Assembly (NCBI RefSeq): GCF_000808015.1
Contig: NZ_JWHR01000073.1
Coordinates: forward strand, 1 to 14,951
Origin: Terrisporobacter othiniensis
Lineage (GTDB): Bacteria > Bacillota > Clostridia > Peptostreptococcales > Peptostreptococcaceae
Direction of reading: 5' to 3'
Length of the DNA stretch: 14,951 nt
Shown piece by piece: positions 1 to 10,200 of this stretch (its first letter is position 1; each line of letters opens with the position of its first letter). The translations under genes and the position numbers were made by a program. The notes below the pieces were generated by a model that searched no databases, had not been told where the DNA came from, and saw nothing but the letters and a program-made list of their open reading frames with translations.

Positions 1-163
1 GAGCTTTATCTATGTTAGCGAAATCTACAGCTTCTCCTAATTGATATCTGTCAAATAATGTTTTTGTTATTGCAGCTGTTAATGTAGTTTTACCGTGGTC
101 AACGTGACCTATTGTTCCTATATTAACGTGTGGTTTATTTCTTTCAAATTTAGCCTTAGCCAT
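1..163 (-). CDS. tuf: Elongation factor Tu, N-terminal fragment (second tuf copy)
   Basis: EF-Tu is the GTPase that carries aminoacyl-tRNA to the ribosomal A site. Only the first 54 codons are inside the window; the gene runs off the left edge. The visible protein begins [20 protein letters not shown] and contains the P-loop GHVDHGKT at residues 19-26, diagnostic of EF-Tu. The ATG at 161-163 is preceded by a strong GGAGG Shine-Dalgarno sequence about 8 nt upstream. It lies 100 nt downstream of fusA, in the usual rpsL-rpsG-fusA-tuf order, with a hairpin between fusA and tuf. A second tuf gene ends at the right edge of the window, so the genome carries two copies in the same orientation. Confidence in the identity is very high; nothing can be said about the missing part. 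Confidence 0.97.
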   Translation of the reverse strand, partial: MAKAKFERNKPHVNIGTIGHVDHGKTTLTAAITKTLFDRYQLGEAVDFANIDKA

Positions 164-208
164 TGTGAAATACCTCCTAATATATTTTATTATTATAATT
201 TATTATCA

Positions 209-233
209 TAAGACGAGGATAAACCTCGTCTTA
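209..233 (-). other. fusA-tuf intercistronic hairpin
   Basis: A perfect 10-bp stem (TAAGACGAGG with CCTCGTCTTA) closes a 5-nt loop in the 100-nt gap between fusA and tuf. On the transcribed (minus) strand the stem is followed by TGATAATAAATT rather than a run of T, so it is not a convincing intrinsic terminator. It may be an mRNA processing or stability element that sets the EF-Tu to EF-G ratio, or a weak attenuator. The structure is seen directly; the function is inferred. Confidence 0.7.
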
Positions 234-263
234 CTAATTTATTTATTTAAAAGTAAATAATTA

Positions 264-2330
264 TTATCTACCTTCAGCAACTTTCTTAGCAACATTTGCT
301 GGAACTTGCTCATAGTGATCGAAGATCATTGTGTAAGTTGCTCTACCTTGAGTAGTAGATCTTAATTCAGTTGAGTATCCGAACATTTCTGAAAGTGGAA
401 CGAATGCATTTATAACTTGTGCACCTGATCTAGCTTCCATACCTTGGATTAGACCTCTCTTAGAGTTTAGTCCACCCATAACGTCTCCCATGTACTCTTC
501 TGGAGTAACAACTTCAACTTTGAAGTATGGCTCAAGTAATACTGAATTACCTTTTTTAAGAGCTTCTTTCATAGCCATTGAACCAGCCATTTTGAATGCC
601 ATTTCTGATGAATCGACTTCATGGTAAGAACCATCATATAATTCAACAGCAACGTCAACAACTGGATAACCAGCTATTAAACCAGAGTTCATAGCACCTT
701 GGATACCAGCATCAGTTGGTCCAACGTATTCTTTTGGTACAGATCCACCAACAGTTTTATTTTCGAATTTGTAACCAAGACCTGGCTCTTGTGGGCTAAC
801 TCTAAGTTTAACATGTCCGTATTGTCCTCTACCACCTGATTGTTTAGAATATTTGTACTCTACATCAACTGGTTGAGTTATAGTTTCTCTGTAAGCAACT
901 TGAGGAGCCCCAACATTAGCTTCTACTTTGAATTCTCTTAATAATCTATCAACTATTATCTCTAAGTGTAACTCACCCATACCCGAGATTATAGTTTGAC
1001 CTGTATCTTCATCAGTTTTAACTGTGAAAGTTGGATCTTCCTCAGCTAATTTTTGAAGAGCAGTTCCCATTTTTTCTTGAGCAGCTTTAGATTTTGGCTC
1101 TATAGCAACAGATATAACTGGCTCAGGGAATTCCATAGATTCAAGTATTATAGGATGTGCTGGGTCACATAAAGTATCTCCAGTAGTAGTATCTTTAAGA
1201 CCTACTGCTGCAGCTATATCACCTGCATATACCATACTTATTTCTTCTCTTGTATTAGCATGCATTTGTAGTATACGTCCTATTCTCTCTCTCTTACCTT
1301 TTGTAGCGTTTAGAACGTAAGAACCACTTTCTAATGTTCCAGAGTAAACTCTGAAGAATGCTAACTTACCAACGAATGGGTCAGTCATTATTTTGAATGC
1401 TAATGCAGAGAATGGCTCTTCATCAGAAGAGTGTCTTTCATCTTCTTCTCCATCTTCTAATACACCTTTTATAGCTGGTATATCAGTTGGAGCTGGTAAA
1501 TAATCAAGAACACCATCTATAACTAACTGAACACCTTTATTTCTGTAAGCAGTACCACAGAATACAGGGTTTAATTCACAAGCTATAGTAGCTTTTCTTA
1601 AAGCTGTTTTTATTTCTTCAACTGTAAATTCTTCACCTTCAAGATATTTCATCATTAACTCTTCATCAGTTTCAGCTACTGCCTCAACTAATTTTTCTCT
1701 CCACTCTTGAGCTAATTCTTCCATATCTGCTGGTATTTCAGTTATTTCAATTTCAACACCTAAGTCATCTTTGTATATAACTGCATTCATGTTAATAAGA
1801 TCAACTATACCTACGAAGTCATCTTCTTTACCTATTGGTAATTGAACAGGTACAGCATTAGCGCTTAATCTTTCCTTCATCATGTCTATAACATTATAGA
1901 AGTTAGCACCTAATATATCCATTTTATTAACAAATGCCATTCTAGGTACTTTATAGTTATCAGCTTGTCTCCATACATTTTCAGATTGAGGTTCAACCCC
2001 ACCTTTAGCACAGAATACAGCAACTGCACCATCAAGTACTCTTAATGATCTTTCAACTTCAACTGTGAAGTCTACGTGTCCTGGAGTATCTATTACGTTT
2101 ATTCTATGACCTTTCCAAGTAGCAGTAGTAGCGGCAGAAGTTATTGTTATACCTCTTTCCTTCTCTTGCTCCATCCAGTCCATTTGAGAAGCTCCTTCGT
2201 GAGTTTCTCCTATTTTATGAGTTTGTCCAGTATAGAACAGGATTCTTTCTGTAGTAGTAGTTTTCCCTGCATCTATATGGGCCATTATTCCTATATTTCT
2301 AGTTTTCTCTAAAGGAAACTTTCTAGCCAT
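264..2330 (-). CDS. fusA: Elongation factor G (ribosomal translocase)
   Basis: EF-G is the GTPase that moves tRNA and mRNA through the ribosome after peptide bond formation and, with RRF, splits post-termination ribosomes. The 688-residue product has the normal full length. The GTPase motifs are clear: AHIDAGKT at residues 17-24 (P-loop), RGITI at 59-63 (switch I), DTPGH at 81-85 (G3) and NKMD at 135-138 (G4). The C-terminal half carries domains III-V, ending in the [10 protein letters not shown] stretch typical of domain V. The ATG is preceded by AGGAGG at normal spacing. The gene follows rpsG by 68 nt and precedes tuf, the standard str-operon position, and is presumably co-transcribed from the promoter upstream of rpsL. 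It looks like a canonical housekeeping EF-G, not a tetracycline-protection or fusidic-acid-resistance paralogue. Confidence 0.98.
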   Translation of the reverse strand: MARKFPLEKTRNIGIMAHIDAGKTTTTERILFYTGQTHKIGETHEGASQMDWMEQEKERGITITSAATTATWKGHRINVIDTPGHVDFTVEVERSLRVLDGAVAVFCAKGGVEPQSENVWRQADNYKVPRMAFVNKMDILGANFYNVIDMMKERLSANAVPVQLPIGKEDDFVGIVDLINMNAVIYKDDLGVEIEITEIPADMEELAQEWREKLVEAVAETDEELMMKYLEGEEFTVEEIKTALRKATIACELNPVFCGTAYRNKGVQLVIDGVLDYLPAPTDIPAIKGVLEDGEEDERHSSDEEPFSALAFKIMTDPFVGKLAFFRVYSGTLESGSYVLNATKGKRERIGRILQMHANTREEISMVYAGDIAAAVGLKDTTTGDTLCDPAHPIILESMEFPEPVISVAIEPKSKAAQEKMGTALQKLAEEDPTFTVKTDEDTGQTIISGMGELHLEIIVDRLLREFKVEANVGAPQVAYRETITQPVDVEYKYSKQSGGRGQYGHVKLRVSPQEPGLGYKFENKTVGGSVPKEYVGPTDAGIQGAMNSGLIAGYPVVDVAVELYDGSYHEVDSSEMAFKMAGSMAMKEALKKGNSVLLEPYFKVEVVTPEEYMGDVMGGLNSKRGLIQGMEARSGAQVINAFVPLSEMFGYSTELRSTTQGRATYTMIFDHYEQVPANVAKKVAEGR

Positions 2331-2398
2331 GGTTATCCTCCTTAAGATATCCTTTATTATTTCATATCAAACAAATTCTATTCTTTATTTGTATAAAA

Positions 2399-2869
2399 TT
2401 AGAATCTGTAATGAGCAAATGCTTTATTAGCTTCTGCCATTTTATGAGTATCTTCTCTCTTCTTAACTGATGCACCAGTGTTATTAGCAGCATCCATTAT
2501 TTCTTTAGCAAGTTTTTCAACCATACCTTTTTCACCACGAGCTCTAGTATAGTTTACTAACCATCTTAAACCTAAAGTTTGTCTTCTTTCTGGTCTAACT
2601 TCTATTGGAACTTGGTAGTTAGCTCCACCAACTCTTCTTGCTTTAACTTCTAAAACTGGCATTATGTTGTCCATAGCTTTATTGAATACTTCTAAAGCAT
2701 CTTCTCCAGTTTTTTCAGCAACTATAGCAAAAGCATCATACACGATTGTTTGAGCTTTTCCTTTTTTTCCGTCTATCATTAAATTGTTTATTAATTTACT
2801 TACCACTTTACTTCCATACATTGGATCTGGTAAAACTTCTCTTTTTGGAACATTACCTTTTCTTGGCAT
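2399..2869 (-). CDS. rpsG: 30S ribosomal protein S7
   Basis: S7 is a primary 16S rRNA-binding protein that nucleates assembly of the 30S head and sits near the E-site tRNA. The protein is 156 residues, the usual length, and begins [20 protein letters not shown] with the conserved basic N-terminal arm. The [14 protein letters not shown] stretch near residues 78-91 is an S7 signature. The ATG is preceded by GGAGG with an 8-nt spacer. It lies 135 nt after rpsL and 68 nt before fusA. The unusually long rpsL-rpsG gap can fold, which matters because in Escherichia coli S7 represses its own operon by binding that same intercistronic region. Nothing in the protein itself is unusual. Confidence 0.98.
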   Translation of the reverse strand: MPRKGNVPKREVLPDPMYGSKVVSKLINNLMIDGKKGKAQTIVYDAFAIVAEKTGEDALEVFNKAMDNIMPVLEVKARRVGGANYQVPIEVRPERRQTLGLRWLVNYTRARGEKGMVEKLAKEIMDAANNTGASVKKREDTHKMAEANKAFAHYRF

Positions 2870-2918
2870 TTTGCTTCCCTCCTTAATTATTTAATCTTAA
2901 ATCATAGGTACTCGACAT

Positions 2919-2989
2919 AATAAAATGCCGTGATGCCATAAATACGAATATATATTTAAAGCACCGCACTATAATATTGTCATTTTATT
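2919..2989 (-). promoter_or_regulatory. Structured rpsL-rpsG intercistronic element, candidate S7 binding site
   Basis: Within the 135-nt gap, AATAAAATG (2981-2989, minus sense) pairs perfectly with CATTTTATT (2919-2927), enclosing an inner region that can also fold. GGTGC pairs with GCATC through one G-U pair, and TAAATA pairs with TATTTA around a short loop. The element ends about 50 nt before the rpsG start. In Escherichia coli the rpsL-rpsG intercistronic region is the S7 translational operator, so the position suggests the same role. The pairing is visible; S7 binding is inferred from position and not from a matched consensus. Confidence 0.5.
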
Positions 2990-3004
2990 GTTTAGTTTAG
3001 TAAT

Positions 3005-3427
3005 TTATTTCTTTGCAGCTTTAGGTCTCTTAGCACCATATTTAGATCTTGATTGCATTCTCTTATCAACACCTGCAGTATCTAATGTACCTCTTAATAT
3101 ATGGTATCTAACCCCTGGAAGGTCTTTTACTCTTCCTCCTCTTATAAGAACAACACTATGCTCTTGTAAGTTATGTCCTTCTCCTGGTATATAAGCAGAA
3201 ACCTCTATACCATTAGTTAATCTAACTCTGGCAACTTTTCTTAAAGCTGAGTTAGGTTTCTTAGGAGTAACTGTTTTTACTGAAGTACAAACTCCTCTTT
3301 TTTGTGGAGCACTAGCATCAGTAGATTTTTTGTGTAAAGAGTTGAACCCTTTTTGTAATGCTGGAGCAGTAGATTTCTTTTCTATTGCTTTTCTACTTTT
3401 ACGAACTAATTGGTTAATTGTTGGCAT
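3005..3427 (-). CDS. rpsL: 30S ribosomal protein S12
   Basis: S12 lies at the decoding centre and helps control tRNA selection accuracy. I place the start at the ATG at 3425-3427, giving a 140-residue protein beginning [13 protein letters not shown], the family's usual N-terminus, 8 nt after GGAGG. An adjacent upstream ATG (3428-3430) would add one methionine at only 5 nt spacing, and a GTG at 3434-3436 is part of the Shine-Dalgarno sequence itself. Conserved landmarks are [11 protein letters not shown] (residues 54-64) and the [12 protein letters not shown] loop (98-109). The lysines equivalent to E. coli K42/K43 and K87 (here 56/57 and 101) are wild type, so no classical streptomycin-resistance change is present. 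The gene heads the rpsL-rpsG-fusA-tuf unit and has its own promoter. Confidence 0.97.
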   Translation of the reverse strand: MPTINQLVRKSRKAIEKKSTAPALQKGFNSLHKKSTDASAPQKRGVCTSVKTVTPKKPNSALRKVARVRLTNGIEVSAYIPGEGHNLQEHSVVLIRGGRVKDLPGVRYHILRGTLDTAGVDKRMQSRSKYGAKRPKAAKK

Positions 3428-3657
3428 CATCTGCACCTCCTTTTCAATATTTTCGATCTTAAATGATCGCCAACTAAATCAATATGAATTCATACTGACT
3501 TTGTAATAGTTTGTCACTATAAAATGTGATAAAAGCCACCATAAATATAGGGGCAACATTTAATAGTTTGGTACTTATAGTTCTTTATTTATATATTAAT
3601 GCTTATTTAAAAGCTTACTAAAAACCTATGGTTTCAAGTAAACTTTTAAATTTCACA
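3428..3657 (-). other. rpsL 5' leader, structured, no protein gene
   Basis: About 230 nt lie between the predicted transcription start and rpsL. I find no coding sequence here. Three hairpins are visible: a long one at the 5' end (listed separately), UCAGUAUG-AAUU-CAUAUUGA at 3479-3498 (8 bp with one G-U), and CGATC/GATCG with a 6-nt loop at 3454-3469, some 20 nt upstream of the ribosome-binding site. Many Bacillus and Clostridium genomes have an L7Ae-family gene between rpoC and rpsL; it is absent here. Confidence 0.6.
3606..3650 (-). other. 5'-end hairpin of the rpsL leader
   Basis: TTTAAAAGTTTACT pairs with AGTAAGCTTTTAAA (14 bp, one T-G wobble). After a small internal loop, an inner AAACC/GGTTT helix closes on a 3-nt loop. 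The structure would begin about 7 nt after the predicted transcription start. Only four T residues follow the G/C part of the stem, and they are inside it, so it is a poor intrinsic terminator. A 5' stabilising hairpin or a protein-binding site is equally possible. Confidence 0.6.
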
Positions 3658-3664
3658 CTTTTAC

Positions 3665-3693
3665 ATTTTAACATCACCGTCAATTGATGTCAA
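3665..3693 (-). promoter_or_regulatory. Promoter of the rpsL-rpsG-fusA-tuf unit
   Basis: A near-consensus housekeeping promoter: -35 TTGACA (3688-3693), a 17-nt spacer, and -10 TAAAAT (3665-3670) preceded by TGT, an extended -10. It begins 25 nt downstream of the rpoC stop codon, with transcription expected to start near 3657. It implies that the str genes are transcribed independently of rpoBC, although read-through from rpoC is not blocked by any clear terminator. Confidence 0.85.
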
Positions 3694-3718
3694 GAACTCT
3701 TTAATTTGCATTTTTGTA

Positions 3719-6700
3719 TTATTCTTCTATCTTTTCAACGGCTATATTTCTATATTTTTTCATTCCTGTTCCTGCTGGGATTAACTTACCTAATATAACA
3801 TTTTCTTTTAGTCCTATTAAGTGGTCTTCTTTTCCTTTTATAGCAGCTTCAGTTAAGACTCTTGTAGTCTCTTGGAATGAAGCAGCTGATAAGAATGATT
3901 CTGTAGCAAGAGATGCTTTAGTTATTCCAAGTAATACTCTCTTAGCAGTTGCTGGTCTAAGTCCATTTGCTATAGCTTCTTCATTACATTTTTCAAATGT
4001 TAATACATCTTCATAACCACCCGGTAATAAATCTGTATCTCCTGGATCTTCAACTTTAACTTTAGATAGCATTTGTCTTACTATAACTTCTATATGCTTA
4101 TCGTTAACGTCAACCCCTTGAAGTCTATACACTCTTTGAACCTCTTTAACTATATATTCTTGAACTCCACCTATACCTTTAACTCTTACGATATCATGTG
4201 GGTTTATAGAACCTTGTGTTAAAGGATCTCCAGCTTTAACCATCTGACCTTGCTTAACTCTTAATCTAGAGTTATAAGCTATTGCGTAAACTTGTTTTTC
4301 ACCTTCATCAGGTATAACTATTATTTCTTTTCTCTTAGCAGTTTCATCTATCTCAACTCTACCATCTATTTCAGCTATTACAGCTAAACCTTTAGGTTTT
4401 CTTGCTTCAAATAACTCTTCAACCCTTGGAAGACCTTGAGTTATATCTCCACCGGCAACCCCACCTGTATGGAATGTACGCATTGTAAGCTGTGTACCCG
4501 GCTCACCGATTGATTGAGCAGCTATTATACCTATAGCTTCACCTATATTAACTTCTTTTCCAGTAGCTAAGTTTCTACCATAACATTTTGAACAAACACC
4601 ATGTCTAGTCTTACAGTTAAGAACAGTTCTTATTTGAACTTCTTCTATTCCTGCAGCTACTATATCTTCAGCTTGTTCTTCCATTATCATAGTATCAGCT
4701 TCTACTATAACTTCTCCCGTATTAGGATTTACTATAGGATCTATAGTATATCTTCCTACGATTCTGTCATATAATTCTTCGATAACTTCGTTACCTTCTT
4801 TTATAGCTACGATTGTTGAAGTATCAGTAGTTCCACAATCATAATCTCTAACTATAACGTCTTGAGAAACGTCAACAAGTCTTCTTGTTAAGTAACCTGA
4901 ATCGGCTGTACGAAGAGCTGTATCTGAAAGTCCTTTTCTAGCACCGTGTGATGATATAAAGTATTCCATAACCGATAACCCTTCACGGAAGTTAGATTTA
5001 ACTGGAATTTCTACTGTCTTACCAGATGCATTGGCCATCAGACCACGCATACCAGCTAACTGTCTTATCTGGTTCTTAGAACCTCTGGCTCCTGAATGGG
5101 CCATTATATAGATGTTGTTCATTCTTTCAAGTCCATCCATAAGTGCGTCAGTTACTTTGTTAGTAGTTTCTGTCCAAGTTTCTATAACTTTCTCATATCT
5201 CTCTTCATCAGATATAAGTCCTCTTCCGTAAGCTTTTTCAAACTTATCAACTTGTTTTTCAGCAGCAGCTATATATTCTGCTTTTTCTTTTGGTACTTTC
5301 ATATCTGCAACCGCAACTGTTATACCACCAACTGTAGAATATTTAAATCCTAAAGCTTTTATGTGATCTAGAACTTCTGCAGTTTTTGTATTACCATGTC
5401 TTCTAAAGCATTTGTCTATTATTTTTCCTAATGCTTTTTTATCAACCAAGAAATCTATTTCTAATCCAAAAGGATCTACATTTCTATCTACAAATCCTAA
5501 GTCTTGAGGCATATTTTCATTGAATATAAATCTACCTACAGTACTTTCTACTAAACCTCTTCTACCATCTGAAAGTATTTTTCTCATTTTAACAGTAGAG
5601 TGTAGTTCAACAGCTCCAGTTTGGTAAGCCATTAATAATTCGTTGTAGTCTTTAAATATACTTCCTGTTCCTTTTTCTCCTCCTTGAGATTCTATAGTTA
5701 AGTAATAACTTCCTAGAACCATATCTTGAGATGGAGTAGTTATTGGAGAACCATCTTTTGGTGCAAGTATATTATTTACAGAAAGCATTAAGAATCTTGC
5801 TTCTGCTTGTGCTTCAACAGATAAAGGAACGTGAACAGCCATTTGGTCACCATCGAAGTCAGCATTATATGCTGTACATACAAGTGGGTGTAACTTGATT
5901 GCTTTTCCCTCAACTAATATTGGTTCAAATGCTTGTATACCTAATCTGTGTAGTGTCGGTGCACGGTTAAGTAAAACTGGATGGCTCTTGATTACATCTT
6001 CAAGCACGTCCCATACTTCTGGTTTTACTTTTTCAACTATAGATTTAGCACTTTTAATATTGTGTGCATAACCTTCTTTAACTAATCTATCCATTACGAA
6101 TGGTTTGAATAATTCAAGAGCCATTTTTCTTGGAAGACCACATTGATAGAATTTAAGCTCTGGTCCAACAACGATAACAGAACGTCCTGAGTAGTCAACA
6201 CGTTTACCAAGTAAGTTTTGACGGAAACGTCCTTGCTTACCTTTTAACATGTCTGATAAAGACTTAAGTGGTCTATTACCAGGTCCAGTTACCGGTCTTC
6301 CTCTTCTACCATTATCTATTAGAGCATCTACTGCTTCTTGAAGCATTCTTTTTTCATTTCTAACGATGATATCAGGAGCTCCAAGTTCTAATAATCTTTT
6401 AAGTCTGTTATTTCTATTTATAACTCTTCTATATAAGTCATTTAAGTCAGAAGTTGCAAATCTACCTCCATCTAATTGAACCATAGGTCTTAAGTCTGGC
6501 GGTATTACTGGTATTGCATCTAATATCATCCACTCTGGTTTATTTCCAGATTTTCTGAATGCTTCAACAACTTCTAATCTTCTTATTGTTCTTACTCTTT
6601 TTTGCCCAGTACTGTCTTTTAAGTCATCTCTTAACATTTTAGACTCTTTTTCTAAGTCTATTCTTTGTAAAAGTTTCTTAACAGCTTCTGCACCCATTCC

Positions 6701-7204
6701 AACTTCAAAAGTATTTCCATGTTCCATATAAACAGTTCTAAACTTATCTTCGTTTATTAACTCTTTTTCGTTTAATCCTGTTTCACCTGGATCGATAACA
6801 ACATAAGAAGCAAAATATAATATTTTTTCTAGTGATCTAGGTGACATATCAAGTAAAAGACCCATTCTACTTGGTATTCCTTTGAAGTACCAGATGTGAG
6901 ACATAGGAGCTGCAAGCTCTATATGTCCCATTCTAGATCTTCTTACTTTAGATTTAGTGACTTCAACACCACATCTATCACATATTACACCTTTATATCT
7001 AACTCTTCTGTATTTCCCACAATGACATTCCCAGTCTTTTTGTGGTCCAAATATTCTTTCACAGAACAAACCGTCTTTCTCTGGCTTTAAAGTACGGTAG
7101 TTTATAGTTTCCGGTTTTTTTACTTCACCATAAGACCATTCTCTTATTCTTTCTGGAGAAGCTAATCCTATTTTAATCGACTCGAAATTGTTTAATTCAA
7201 ACAA
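3719..7204 (-). CDS. rpoC: DNA-directed RNA polymerase subunit beta'
   Basis: Beta' is the largest RNA polymerase subunit and holds the catalytic magnesium and the clamp. The 1161-residue protein is typical of clostridia, which lack the large proteobacterial insertions. The catalytic NADFDGD motif is at residues 447-453. The N-terminal zinc ribbon has C60, C62, C75 and C78; the second zinc site has C790, C864, C871 and C874. The bridge helix ([20 protein letters not shown]) spans about 704-723, and the trigger-loop region contains [11 protein letters not shown] near 905-915. The start is TTG at 7202-7204: an in-frame TAG lies 18 nt upstream, no nearby ATG fits, and GGGAG sits 8 nt before it. 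Residues K84 and D237, linked to fidaxomicin action in Clostridioides difficile, are present. The gene follows rpoB by 39 nt and ends just before the rpsL promoter. Confidence 0.98.
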   Translation of the reverse strand: MFELNNFESIKIGLASPERIREWSYGEVKKPETINYRTLKPEKDGLFCERIFGPQKDWECHCGKYRRVRYKGVICDRCGVEVTKSKVRRSRMGHIELAAPMSHIWYFKGIPSRMGLLLDMSPRSLEKILYFASYVVIDPGETGLNEKELINEDKFRTVYMEHGNTFEVGMGAEAVKKLLQRIDLEKESKMLRDDLKDSTGQKRVRTIRRLEVVEAFRKSGNKPEWMILDAIPVIPPDLRPMVQLDGGRFATSDLNDLYRRVINRNNRLKRLLELGAPDIIVRNEKRMLQEAVDALIDNGRRGRPVTGPGNRPLKSLSDMLKGKQGRFRQNLLGKRVDYSGRSVIVVGPELKFYQCGLPRKMALELFKPFVMDRLVKEGYAHNIKSAKSIVEKVKPEVWDVLEDVIKSHPVLLNRAPTLHRLGIQAFEPILVEGKAIKLHPLVCTAYNADFDGDQMAVHVPLSVEAQAEARFLMLSVNNILAPKDGSPITTPSQDMVLGSYYLTIESQGGEKGTGSIFKDYNELLMAYQTGAVELHSTVKMRKILSDGRRGLVESTVGRFIFNENMPQDLGFVDRNVDPFGLEIDFLVDKKALGKIIDKCFRRHGNTKTAEVLDHIKALGFKYSTVGGITVAVADMKVPKEKAEYIAAAEKQVDKFEKAYGRGLISDEERYEKVIETWTETTNKVTDALMDGLERMNNIYIMAHSGARGSKNQIRQLAGMRGLMANASGKTVEIPVKSNFREGLSVMEYFISSHGARKGLSDTALRTADSGYLTRRLVDVSQDVIVRDYDCGTTDTSTIVAIKEGNEVIEELYDRIVGRYTIDPIVNPNTGEVIVEADTMIMEEQAEDIVAAGIEEVQIRTVLNCKTRHGVCSKCYGRNLATGKEVNIGEAIGIIAAQSIGEPGTQLTMRTFHTGGVAGGDITQGLPRVEELFEARKPKGLAVIAEIDGRVEIDETAKRKEIIVIPDEGEKQVYAIAYNSRLRVKQGQMVKAGDPLTQGSINPHDIVRVKGIGGVQEYIVKEVQRVYRLQGVDVNDKHIEVIVRQMLSKVKVEDPGDTDLLPGGYEDVLTFEKCNEEAIANGLRPATAKRVLLGITKASLATESFLSAASFQETTRVLTEAAIKGKEDHLIGLKENVILGKLIPAGTGMKKYRNIAVEKIEE

Positions 7205-7243
7205 GGAGTTCTCTCCCTTCTATTTGATATTTATTTTATAAAA

Positions 7244-10200
7244 CTACATTTCATAATCTTCGTTCTCATCATTACTGTAGTCAAAATCATCGTAATTCAT
7301 ATCATCTAATACATCTTCATCTTCTTCAACTTCAATTTCTTCTATCATGTGATTTTCTTGAACTTCAGTATCATCACTAACTACTGAACCTTCAAATTCA
7401 CTTTCTGGCTCATCGAAGTCAACATTTTCTTTAACTTCTAATTCTTCATCTTCTTCTGATAATATTTTTACATCTAAACATAAAGATTGAAGTTCTTTTA
7501 TTAATACTTTGAATGATTCTGGTATACCTGGTTCAGGTATGTTCTCACCTTTAACAATAGCTTCGTAAGTTCTAACACGACCAACAACATCATCTGATTT
7601 AACAGTAAGTATTTCTTGTAGGATATGAGCTGCACCGTATGCTTCTAGTGCCCAAACCTCCATCTCACCAAATCTTTGTCCACCGAATTGTGCTTTACCA
7701 CCTAGTGGTTGTTGAGTAACTAGTGAGTATGGTCCTGTACTTCTTGCATGTAACTTGTCATCTACTAAATGGTGAAGTTTTAAGTAGTACATATATCCAA
7801 CCGTGATTCTATTATCAAATGATTGACCTGTTCTACCATCATATAAAGTTAATTTTCCATCTCTTGGATATCCTGCTTCTTCTAAAGCATCCATGATATC
7901 ATATTCGTTAGCTCCATCGAATACTGATGTAGCAACATGCCATCCTAATTTCTTAGCTGCAAGCCCTAAATGCATCTCAAGTACCTGACCGATATTCATA
8001 CGAGATGGTATACCTTGTGGGTTCAGAACTATATCCATAGGAGTTCCGTCTTCCATAAATGGCATATCTTCTTCTGGTAATACTCTTGAGATAACCCCTT
8101 TGTTACCATGACGTCCAGCCATTTTATCTCCGACTTTTATTTTTCTCTTCTTAGCAATGTAACATCTAACGCTTTCGTTTACTCCTGGTGATAAGTCGTC
8201 ACCATTTTCTCTTGTGAATACTTTTATATCAACTATGATACCAGATTCTCCATGAGGAACTTTAAGAGATGTATCTCTAACTTCTCTTGCTTTTTCTCCG
8301 AATATAGCACGAAGTAATCTTTCTTCAGCAGTAAGTTCAGTTTCTCCTTTTGGAGTAACCTTACCAACTAATATATCTCCTGAATCTACCTCAGCACCTA
8401 TTCTTATTATACCTCTTTCATCTAAGTTTTTAATTGCATTCTCAGATACGTTTGGTATATCTCTAGTTATTTCTTCTGGTCCTAGTTTAGTATCTCTTGC
8501 TTCACATTCATATTCTTCGATATGAATTGTTGATAATCTATCTTCTTTAACAAGTCTTTCGTTTATTAAAACGGCATCCTCATAGTTATATCCTTCCCAA
8601 GTCATGAAGGCTATAAGGCAGTTTCTTCCTAAGGCTACTTCTCCTAAATCTGTAGCTGGACCATCTGCTATAACATCTCCTGCTTCTATCACATCATTTT
8701 TGTTTATGATAGGAGTTTGGTTAACACATGTACCAGAGTTAGATCTTTTGAATTTAAGTAGTTTATACTTGTCTCTATTTCCGTCTTCTCTTTTTATTAT
8801 AATTTCATCTGCAGTAACTCTTTCTGCTATACCAGAATGCTTAGCTACTACAACTGCTCCTGAGTCTTTAGCTGCTCTATACTCACAACCAGTTCCTATG
8901 ATTGGTGCTTCTCTTCTTACTAGAGGCACAGCTTGACGCTGCATGTTTGATCCCATTAGGGCACGGTTGGCATCATCATTTTCAAGGAATGGTATCATAG
9001 CTGTAGCTATAGAAACAACTTGTTTTGGAGATATATCCATGAAATCCACTCTATTAGCAGGAAGTAATTCAACAGTACCATTAACTGTTCTACAAACTAC
9101 TCTGTCATTTACGAACTCGCCATTTTCTTTTAACGGTTCATTTGCTTGAGCTCTTACAAATATATCCTCTTCATCAGCAGTTAAATATTGAATTTCATCT
9201 GTTATTCTTCCAGATTCTTTATCATATTTTCTGTAAGGAGATTCTATAAATCCATATTCATTTATTTTAGCGTAAGTTCCTAATGAGTTGATAAGACCGA
9301 TATTTGGTCCTTCTGGAGTCTCTATAGGACACATTCTACCGTAATGAGAATGATGAACGTCACGCACTTCGAATCCGGCTCTTTCTCTTGAAAGTCCACC
9401 TGGTCCTAATGCTGATAATCTTCTCTTATGAGTTAATTCTGATAATGGATTTGTTTGATCCATGAACTGAGATAACTGAGAACTACCAAAGAATTCTTTA
9501 ATCGCAGCTGAAACCGGTCTTATATTTACTAATGCTTGTGGAGTTATAGATTCCATGTCTTGTACAGTCATTCTTTCTCTTATAACTCTTTCCATTCTTG
9601 AAAGACCTATTCTAACTTGATTTTGTAATAATTCACCAACAGATCTTATTCTTCTATTTCCTAAGTGGTCTATATCATCTATAGTTCCAACATCAGAGAA
9701 TAGGTTAAATTGATAATTTATAGATGCTATAATATCATCTAATAAGATGTGCTTTGGTATCAATTCTCTCATTCTTATTCTTAAAGCTTCTTTTATTTCT
9801 TCTTCTGTAGCACATTCATCTAAAATTTCTTTTAATGTTGGGTAATGTACTTTTTCTTTGATTTTTAAATCATCTATATCAAATTTAATATGAGACTTGA
9901 TGTCTACAAAATTATTTCCTATTACTTTAACTTTTCTGTCTTCTTCAGCTAAAACATGAACAACGTTTATACCTGAATTTTGTATTTCCCAAGCTTTTTC
10001 GTAAGATATTTTTTCTCCATCTTTTACAAAAACTTCTCCTGTTTCAGGGTTTATTATGTCTTCGCAAGAAATTCTGTTCATTATTCTATAAGCTAATGCT
10101 AATTTCTTATTGAACTTATATCTTCCTACTTTTGCTAAGTCATATCTTTTTGCATCAAAGAATAGAGCATTTATTAATGATGATGCACTTTCTACAGTAG

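Noticed and set aside
2076..2312. Open reading frame on the plus strand inside fusA (and similar ones at 2988-3194, 3714-4016, 5096-5353, 6896-7090, 8604-9149, 11378-11695 and 12646-12894)
   Set aside because: All lie opposite highly conserved genes, have low-complexity Ser/Phe/Tyr-rich translations typical of antisense reading of A/T-rich coding DNA, and resemble no protein family I recognise.
3606..3650. Reading the hairpin after rpoC as the rpoBC terminator
   Set aside because: The T residues are inside the stem and are followed by AAATAAG, and the promoter for rpsL lies upstream of it, so it belongs to the rpsL leader; weak termination cannot be excluded.
8604..9700. Possible rifampicin-resistance change in rpoB
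   Set aside because: The resistance region reads as the common wild-type sequence; Thr in MDQTN in place of the E. coli Asn is usual in clostridia as far as I know.
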